Assembly: GCF_018139645.1 (NCBI RefSeq)
Contig: NZ_JAGSPM010000007.1
Location: 124,001 to 188,000 of the forward strand
Source: Affinundibacterium baiyunense
GTDB lineage: Bacteria; Pseudomonadota; Gammaproteobacteria; Burkholderiales; Burkholderiaceae_D
Direction: 5' to 3'
DNA length: 64,000 nucleotides
In this document: one piece after another, positions 60,013-64,000 of the stretch
Layout of the letters: each line of letters starts with the position of its first letter
Position numbering within the stretch: the first letter of the stretch is position 1
Position numbers and translations under genes: made by a program
The notes under the pieces: generated by a model
Told to the model about the DNA's origin: nothing
Database searches by the model: none
What the model saw: the letters and a program-made list of their open reading frames with translations, nothing else

Positions 60013-60482
60013 AAATCTATATCTACGCGTTAATCGGTATTTCCATTGGTATGTTCGTTTTACTAATGCCAGAGCATTACAGGGAGCAGGGCAGACTAGA
60101 AGAGCGTGCGGCTTATAAGCGAGCAGCCGACATGGCAGTCATTAAATCATGGCGAGATTTAACAGCAACAGAACAGCAATTGACTAAAGAGAGGCAGCAT
60201 CATGCAGACGAAATCGCCAAACATGAAGAGAAGTTTAATCAGTATGTCAGTGATGTGCGCGCTGGCCGCATTGCAGGGCTGCGCATCCCCCGAAGTGATT
60301 TATGTACCGCAGGAAGTGAAAAAGCCTCAAGCCCCAGCCGAGTTGTCGAAGAAACGACGGTTAGACTCCCAAGAGCAATTGAGGAAGGTCTTTTCCGATT
60401 CGCAAACGATCGAGACCAGATAATTGCGGACTTCGAGTCGTTTAAACAAGAGGTCCGCTTGGCTAAGTGTTTTGCTGATTAA
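60000..60482 (+). CDS. Rz: Rz-like inner-membrane spanin
   Basis: 160 aa. N-terminal membrane anchor (IKIYIYALIGISIGMFVLLM) followed by a periplasmic coiled coil (EERAAYKRAADMAVIKSWRDLTATEQQLTKERQHH), as in i-spanins. It contains the Rz1 gene in another frame, and starts inside the endolysin 3' end. Together they fuse inner and outer membranes at the end of lysis. Confidence 0.85.
   Translation: MFNIKIYIYALIGISIGMFVLLMPEHYREQGRLEERAAYKRAADMAVIKSWRDLTATEQQLTKERQHHADEIAKHEEKFNQYVSDVRAGRIAGLRIPRSDLCTAGSEKASSPSRVVEETTVRLPRAIEEGLFRFANDRDQIIADFESFKQEVRLAKCFAD
60202..60423 (+). CDS. Rz1: Rz1-like outer-membrane lipoprotein spanin, nested in Rz
   Basis: 73 aa in the +1 frame within Rz. MSVMCALAALQGC carries a lipobox (ALQGC), and the mature part is short and proline-rich (SPEVIYVPQEVKKPQAPAEL), as in Rz1. 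GAGAGG stands eight bases before ATG 60202; ATG 60223 would also give a good lipoprotein signal. Fully embedded Rz1 is the lambda arrangement. Confidence 0.85.
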   Translation: MQTKSPNMKRSLISMSVMCALAALQGCASPEVIYVPQEVKKPQAPAELSKKRRLDSQEQLRKVFSDSQTIETR

Positions 60483-60901
60483 TCAGCGGACAGCGACAAG
60501 CTAAGCGTTTTGCCAAGCGCGCGCAGTGCGTCATTGATCGAGTCAATCTTCGTTGTGTGCTTCAAGTCAATTAATCGATTAACGACTTGGGGCGATGTGT
60601 TTAATCTGCGCGCAAGCTCCGAGGCCGTTACTTTTTGCTCAAGCATTTCATTTAGTAAGTGAATCTTCGCTGCAGCGGATAGCGGCAAAGAGATTAAGCG
60701 ATCGCCAGCTTTTCTTTTTGATGGCGGCGGCACTTGTCGACCATCTTCAAAGTAAAAATCCATCGAGCAGAGAAGGGCATCTTCCGCCATCTCAATTGCT
60801 TCTTTTTCATCATCGCCCTGTGTGATGCATTCAGGAATATCTCTGAATGTGACGACAAAGCCGCCCTCTGGTGCTGGTGTGAAAGTTGCTGGGTATTTCA
60901 T
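60479..60901 (-). CDS. hicB: HicB-type antitoxin
   Basis: 140 aa. The N-terminal HicB fold (MKYPATFTPAPEGGFVVTFRDIPECITQGDDEKEAIEMAEDAL) is followed by a C-terminal helix-turn-helix (VTASELARRLNTSPQVVNRLIDL). It should neutralise HicA and bind the hic promoter. Convergent with Rz, its stop overlapping the Rz stop region. Confidence 0.9.
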   Translation of the reverse strand: MKYPATFTPAPEGGFVVTFRDIPECITQGDDEKEAIEMAEDALLCSMDFYFEDGRQVPPPSKRKAGDRLISLPLSAAAKIHLLNEMLEQKVTASELARRLNTSPQVVNRLIDLKHTTKIDSINDALRALGKTLSLSLSAD

Positions 60902-60938
60902 TGGTATTGCTCCTATTTCGCGTGATGTGCTTCAAGAA

Positions 60939-60952
60939 GCCCCTTTCGGGGC
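60939..60952 (-). other. Hairpin between hicA and hicB
   Basis: GCCCC-GAAA-GGGGC on the minus strand, a stable GNRA tetraloop in the 56-base gap between hicA stop and hicB start. No T-run follows, so it may slow read-through or protect the mRNA. Confidence 0.5.
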
Positions 60953-60957
60953 ATCTC

Positions 60958-61134
60958 TCATTTCAAGTTAAGTTGTTTTAAAATTCCCTCGACTAGCGGC
61001 TGTTTCAGTTCTTTGGCTGGGTGTCTTGGGACTTGGCTTCTTTTTCCGTTTAGATACACATTTAAGTGATTCTTACCATGTGTAAATGTCGCCCCTTGCT
61101 TCCTCAACCATCGAACAAACTCACTTTGTTTCAC
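60958..61134 (-). CDS. hicA: HicA-type mRNA interferase toxin
   Basis: 58 aa from a GTG with AGGAGGTGAT upstream. MKQSEFVRWLRKQGATFTHG then KNHLNVYLNGKRSQVPRHPAKEL...IKQL-like GILKQLNLK is the HicA double-stranded-RNA-binding fold; H23 is the catalytic histidine position. It would cleave mRNA unless bound by HicB, encoded 56 bases downstream. Its short length explains why such genes are easily missed. Confidence 0.88.
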   Translation of the reverse strand: MKQSEFVRWLRKQGATFTHGKNHLNVYLNGKRSQVPRHPAKELKQPLVEGILKQLNLK

Positions 61135-61164
61135 ATCACCTCCTGTTGTTGTTACGATGATGCT

Positions 61165-61193
61165 AGTTTAAACAAAAACGTTTAAATAGTCAA
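61165..61193 (-). promoter_or_regulatory. hicAB promoter with GTTTAAA operator repeats
   Basis: Minus-strand TTGACT (61193-61188), 17-base spacer, TAAACT (61170-61165). The spacer holds two GTTTAAA-type motifs (TTTAAACG and GTTTAAAC), a likely binding site for the HicB HTH. Confidence 0.65.
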
Positions 61194-61231
61194 GATTTTT
61201 TAAGCATTTTTGTGTAAATTTTTGCGAAAAA

Positions 61232-61253
61232 AAAGCCCTGTTGAAAGGGCTTT
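61232..61253 (-). terminator. Terminator of the Arc-like gene
   Basis: AAAGCCCT (61232-61239) and AGGGCTTT (61246-61253), followed on the minus strand by a run of eight T. It separates the Arc-like gene from hicAB. The remaining gap 61254-61399 shows no gene. Confidence 0.75.
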
Positions 61254-61399
61254 ACTATGTTTCATTTTGTGCTTATACTGTGTTTTTATACAGTAGTTTT
61301 GGTATTATAAAGTTTCGTTGTTGTGTCTTGCATATCACATAAATCTGATTTTCGCACGCAACAAATTTCTCGATTTATTTCTCGCAATAACAACAAAAA

Positions 61400-61675
61400 C
61401 TAGTCACACTTGTCTGTCGGAAGCGTGACTTTGAACCCCGCTCTTTTTAAAACCTTAACAGCGAAATCAACGCGATCAAGTGGTTGAATTTCTTCGCAAG
61501 CTGACGAGATGTCGGCGGGAACAAATAACGATGACGCGAGCCGATGAATTATTTCAGCGTTCAAGCTTCGGTTATTTTTTTCAGCAATCTTTTTTAATTC
61601 GGCGCGCATTCCGTCCGGCATGCGAACCATAAATTTATCTTCATCCTGAAGAATTGATGTTTTTTTATTTTCCAT
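61400..61675 (-). CDS. Arc/Mnt-like ribbon-helix-helix regulator
   Basis: 91 aa. DEDKFMVRMPDGMRAELKKIAEKNNRSLNAEIIHRLASSL (about 11-50) is the Arc ribbon-helix-helix motif; the roughly 40 C-terminal residues are a separate helical tail. Two palindromes upstream are candidate operators. In phage P22 Arc controls late-early switching; here the target is not known. Confidence 0.82.
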   Translation of the reverse strand: MENKKTSILQDEDKFMVRMPDGMRAELKKIAEKNNRSLNAEIIHRLASSLFVPADISSACEEIQPLDRVDFAVKVLKRAGFKVTLPTDKCD

Positions 61676-61694
61676 CCGAAGATGGTAGAGATAA

Positions 61695-61729
61695 ACTAAA
61701 TTTAGTTAAATAGTAGCTAATAGCTACTA
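61695..61729. promoter_or_regulatory. Two palindromes upstream of the Arc-like gene
   Basis: ACTAAATTTAGT (61695-61706) and TAGTAGCTA-A-TAGCTACTA (61711-61729, perfect arms) lie 20 to 54 bases before the start codon, with TAG-rich half-sites like the Arc operator. Autoregulation is likely. Confidence 0.6.
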
Positions 61730-61925
61730 TGTAATACTGAAATTTGATCGACGGAAAAACAGCGTCTTTGCAAGCGATTTGACCGAACAAGAACGATCGT
61801 TATTCTGTTAAATTTTTCGGTCGAATTTCGTTGGCGTGTCAATCATCAGGATTTTGAAAAGTTGTGGGTTACAAGCTCCGAATCACAAAATAATATACAC
61901 AAACATTAACCAATAAAACAATAAA

Positions 61926-62111
61926 ATGAATCAAGAAAAAATGATGTGGGCTCCAAAAATCGGCATTCAAAAAGACGGGGGCGTACAAGAAATTAGGAAA
62001 TTTGACGCAGTTGAAGACCGAGCGGCGGCGGTCAGATTCGCCGAAAAAATCTTTGATGAAAATATTAATGCAGCGTGGTTTGGTGTTGAGAGGGTCTTGG
62101 TAGATCGATAA
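61926..62111 (+). CDS. Hypothetical small phage protein
   Basis: 61 aa: WAPKIGIQKDGGVQEIRKFDAVEDRAAAVRFAEKIFDENINAAWFGVERVLV, a compact alpha-beta pattern with plausible composition. No clear ribosome site (A-rich leader). The 250-base space before it (61676-61925) holds only the palindromes. Function unknown. Confidence 0.5.
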   Translation: MNQEKMMWAPKIGIQKDGGVQEIRKFDAVEDRAAAVRFAEKIFDENINAAWFGVERVLVDR

Positions 62112-62184
62112 AAGCGATTGAAAATTTAAGTAAACATATTCTGTGGTTTACGCGAAAATACTGATTATTTATTCAGTATTTGTT

Positions 62185-62511
62185 ATGAAATGCCACATGC
62201 TAAAAATGCGGGAGCGAGGAATAGTCATCCCAAAAGGTCGCCTCTTTGATCGCTATCACCCTGCAAATGTTGGTGTCTTGAGCCTGCGGGAAACCACTTC
62301 AAGTCAACTTCACCGAATGTCTCGAACTGCAGAGTTCAAACTTGGAGAGTCATCAAGTTATCTTCTCGACGCTCAGATACTTTGGATCGAGGGCGGCAGA
62401 TTTGTTTTGACTGGTTTTGAACAAGTAAAAACACATGAAGGTGTTGCAGAATATGCACAGTCTTGGCTGATCATTACTCACGGCGCACCGACAGGGCAAG
62501 AGGGAAGGTAA
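62185..62511 (+). CDS. Hypothetical phage protein near attR
   Basis: 108 aa from MKCHMLKMRERG; the frame is open to 62143. RGIVIPKGRLFDRYHPANVGVLSLRETTSSQLHRMSRT then YLLDAQILWIEGGRFVLTGFEQV look like a genuine small beta-rich protein. No family recognised. It is the last phage gene before the att region and may be a lysogeny-expressed accessory. Confidence 0.5.
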   Translation: MKCHMLKMRERGIVIPKGRLFDRYHPANVGVLSLRETTSSQLHRMSRTAEFKLGESSSYLLDAQILWIEGGRFVLTGFEQVKTHEGVAEYAQSWLIITHGAPTGQEGR

Positions 62512-62548
62512 TTAACTGTGTATACATACAGTCAATATAAAATAAATT

Positions 62549-62569
62549 TGGGCGAAATTTGGGCGAAAA
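62549..62569. repeat. Right copy of tandem GGGCGAAA element flanking att
   Basis: Identical over 21 bases to 20628-20648. The two units of TTTGGGCGAAA are 11 bp apart (about one helical turn), as expected for an integrase or accessory-protein binding pair. Confidence 0.6.
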
Positions 62570-62583
62570 CGGGGACTGAAAAC

Positions 62584-62643
62584 AACTTCGCCAAACCTTA
62601 ATACTTTGGCAAAAGCCTAGTATTGATGGGGTTTGGCGAGGTT
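62584..62643. repeat. Long imperfect hairpin next to attR
   Basis: AACTTCGCCAAAC (62584-62596) pairs with GTTTGGCGAGGTT (62631-62643) with one G-T pair; inside, AATACT/AGTATT and GGC-AAAA-GCC extend the fold. It lies 15 bases from the tmRNA CCA end on the downstream side, where it might substitute for the lost ssrA terminator, though no U-run follows. Confidence 0.6.
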
Positions 62644-62658
62644 TATTGCGGTATAAAT

Positions 62659-62688
62659 TGGTGGAGTCGGCGGGAATCGAACCCGCGT
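62659..62688. other. attR: tmRNA 3' end shared with attL
   Basis: Thirty bases identical to 20542-20571, covering the CCA end, acceptor 3' strand and T-arm of tmRNA. The intact ssrA gene lies on this side, so integration restored the RNA gene. Confidence 0.9.
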
Positions 62689-63019
62689 CCAGAAGCACTC
62701 TACAGACAGTTCTACATACTTAGTGCTGCCATTTAATTTAATTTTAACGACGCGGACGCACACGCTGCGTTAAAACGAGTTACCTATTATTTAGGCCCAA
62801 GCTAAGTAACCCAGCTTAGGACGATTCCCTATAAATGACTCTACTGCTGTTGCCAGCCCACCCTAGGGAAGAGGCGGTGTAGAGCTAGCGAGCGATTAAG
62901 CTGCTAATGCGTACGAATTATCGTTTGCAGTTATATAGTTCTGATTGTATTTACGAGGTAGTCAGGCCTCGGTATGCCCTGCGCTGCTTTGCAACCCCTG
63001 TCGAAACCAGGTCGACCCC
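62659..63019 (-). ncRNA. ssrA: Transfer-messenger RNA (tmRNA)
   Basis: 361 bases. The 5' GGGGUCG pairs with CGACUCC before A-CCA, with a G3-U wobble as in alanine tRNA. The open frame GCA AAC GAU AAU UCG UAC GCA UUA GCA GCU UAA (62928-62896) encodes the tag ANDNSYALAA. Pseudoknot-forming GC-rich segments surround it. It rescues stalled ribosomes and tags products for degradation. Its 3' end is the phage attachment site. Confidence 0.95.
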
Positions 63020-63031
63020 AAAGCAATGCTT

Positions 63032-63061
63032 AGTATACTCTATATAGAGTGTGTGTTTCAA
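63032..63061 (-). promoter_or_regulatory. ssrA promoter
   Basis: Minus-strand TTGAAA (63061-63056), an 18-base spacer and TATACT (63037-63032), 13 bases before the mature tmRNA 5' end. CTATATAGAG within the spacer is a palindrome. Confidence 0.7.
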
Positions 63062-63088
63062 TTTTCAAGTCGCGATTCAAAACTTAAT

Positions 63089-63766
63089 TTAGGCGATTTG
63101 TGTTTGTTGTATTTTGCCGCGCACTAGTTCTAGCAATTCAAGCGGCGAATCTAAAATCGCGTCCGCTTTCCAATGGGTAGGCTCAGTCGCACCGCAGTAG
63201 CCCCAAGCCGCAGCAATACTCGTCATTCCAGCGGCTTGCGCTGCTTGCATATCACGTAAATCGTCGCCAACATACCAGCAATCCGTCGTAGTAATCCCAA
63301 TCCGTCTTGCAGCTTCCAAGAGTGGTTCTGGATGCGGCTTTGCATGTGCAGTTGTGTCACCCGAGATCACACAAGCTGCTTTTTCTAAACTGATCAGCGG
63401 AATTAGTGGCGTGGTAAATCTTGCTGCTTTGTTTGTAATGATGCCCCATGTGACGTCAAGATTTTCTAAGCCGGAAATCAGTTCTCTCACGCCAGAAAAT
63501 AATTTACTTTGAGCTGCAATCGCAGATTCGTAGTTGGCAAGAAATTCTACACGCATTGCTTCATATTCAGCATGATCTGGGGTTATCTGAAATGCCGCCC
63601 CAATTAGTCCACGTGCACCAGCAGAGGCGAATGGTCTTAAGCTAAGGTAGGGTGCTGGCTCTAAGCCACGTCTAATACGCATTAAGTTGACCGCTGCAGC
63701 GAGGTCGGGTGCGGTATCTGCTAAGGTGCCGTCGAGGTCAAATAAAACAGCTTTTGGTGTAATCAT
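63089..63766 (-). CDS. gph: Phosphoglycolate phosphatase-like HAD hydrolase
   Basis: 225 aa HAD phosphatase. DLDGTLADTAPDL gives nucleophile D10 and acid/base D12; TNK (near 113) is motif II, KPHPEPLL motif III with the Lys, and VGDDLRDMQAAQAAGM motif IV. The cap domain is the helical Gph type. It overlaps ubiG by four bases, an arrangement common in betaproteobacteria, and removes phosphate from 2-phosphoglycolate or similar compounds. Confidence 0.88.
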   Translation of the reverse strand: MITPKAVLFDLDGTLADTAPDLAAAVNLMRIRRGLEPAPYLSLRPFASAGARGLIGAAFQITPDHAEYEAMRVEFLANYESAIAAQSKLFSGVRELISGLENLDVTWGIITNKAARFTTPLIPLISLEKAACVISGDTTAHAKPHPEPLLEAARRIGITTTDCWYVGDDLRDMQAAQAAGMTSIAAAWGYCGATEPTHWKADAILDSPLELLELVRGKIQQTQIA

Positions 63767-64000
63767 AGTGGGCGAGTGCAGGCAACTAGATAGTTAACGC
63801 TAGTATCTTGATTGAGTGAATAAATTTTGCTGATTGGGTTGTAGCTCATGCCTTTCATGGCATCAACGATCAGTCCGGCGTTGCGAATGTCTTGTGTTAG
63901 CTCCGCTGGTGTGATGAACTTTTCATAATCATGTGTACCTTTCGGTAGCATTTGTAAAAGATATTCGGCGCCAATGATCGCAAACAGATAGGCTTTAGGA
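63763..64000 (-). CDS. ubiG: 3-demethylubiquinol 3-O-methyltransferase UbiG, 3' part
   Basis: Only the C-terminal 78 residues are in the window. The reading PKAYLFAIIGAEYLLQMLPKGTHDY, then KFITPAELTQDIRNAGL, DAMKGMSYNPISKIYSL and VNYLVACTRP are the conserved end of UbiG, a SAM-dependent ubiquinone biosynthesis enzyme. The gene continues beyond 64000. Its stop overlaps the gph start (ATGA). Confidence 0.9.
   Translation of the reverse strand, partial: PKAYLFAIIGAEYLLQMLPKGTHDYEKFITPAELTQDIRNAGLIVDAMKGMSYNPISKIYSLNQDTSVNYLVACTRPL

Larger units (their letters stand above)
20542..62658. mobile_element. Temperate lambdoid-like siphophage prophage integrated at ssrA
   Basis: A 42.1-kb element bounded by 30-bp direct repeats of the tmRNA 3' end. 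It contains an integrase at the distal end, S24 repressor/Cro immunity region, RecT/YqaJ recombination, replication genes, HK97-type head genes, a long-tail module with a 1767 aa tape measure, and a lysis cassette. No disrupted essential module is visible, so it may be inducible (inference). A long non-contractile tail is inferred from the G/GT frameshift, the tail tube protein and the lack of sheath genes. Confidence 0.93.

Overview
The window is a betaproteobacterial chromosome segment, probably order Burkholderiales and perhaps an Oxalobacteraceae/Undibacterium-like genome. The basis is the gene neighbourhoods (pcm-like gene, rhodanese, tolC; class II NrdJ; feoAB; ssrA next to gph-ubiG) and the moderate GC. 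It carries one apparently complete temperate siphophage-type prophage. The genus is inference; no 16S rRNA gene is present.

Host left flank (1-20541): inverted intergenic repeats; an operon of acyl-CoA dehydrogenase, hotdog thioesterase and RidA-family protein; a PLP-dependent decarboxylase; a DUF2164 protein; a GntR/YtrA-type regulator with its own promoter and operator, followed by a TraB/GumN protein and an ABC ATPase-permease pair; uppP-recQ; a YkgJ-like cysteine-cluster protein; a TetR regulator; the pcm-like/rhodanese/tolC set; nrdJ; and a Fur-box-preceded feoAB operon.

Prophage (about 20542-62658, 42.1 kb): it sits at the 3' end of the tmRNA gene ssrA. A 30-bp exact repeat of the tmRNA 3' end marks attL (20542-20571) and attR (62659-62688). 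On the minus strand, reading away from the immunity region, are the early genes: RecT annealase, YqaJ-type exonuclease, RdgC, small accessory genes, an excisionase-like gene and the integrase. Their predicted promoter PL carries two operator-like sites near 29100. Between PL and the S24 repressor lies a minus-strand cassette in the position of lambda rexAB: a DUF6414-like protein, a secreted nuclease, a zinc-ribbon protein and a membrane coiled-coil protein. Right of the repressor, three 16-bp operator-like sites spaced 23-24 bp precede a Cro-like gene, a CII-like gene, replication genes, a C5 cytosine methyltransferase and a Ref-like nuclease. After many small genes and two terminators come HNH endonucleases, terminase, portal, protease, capsid, connector and tail genes, including a G/GT-type -1 frameshift and a tape measure. 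The lysis cassette (XhlA-like protein, SAR endolysin, nested Rz/Rz1) is followed by HicAB and an Arc-like repressor near attR.

Host right flank (62659-64000): ssrA (tag ANDNSYALAA), gph and the 3' part of ubiG. The insertion appears to have moved the ssrA terminator about 42 kb away, to 20503-20533.

All family assignments are from reading the sequence; no database search was run.
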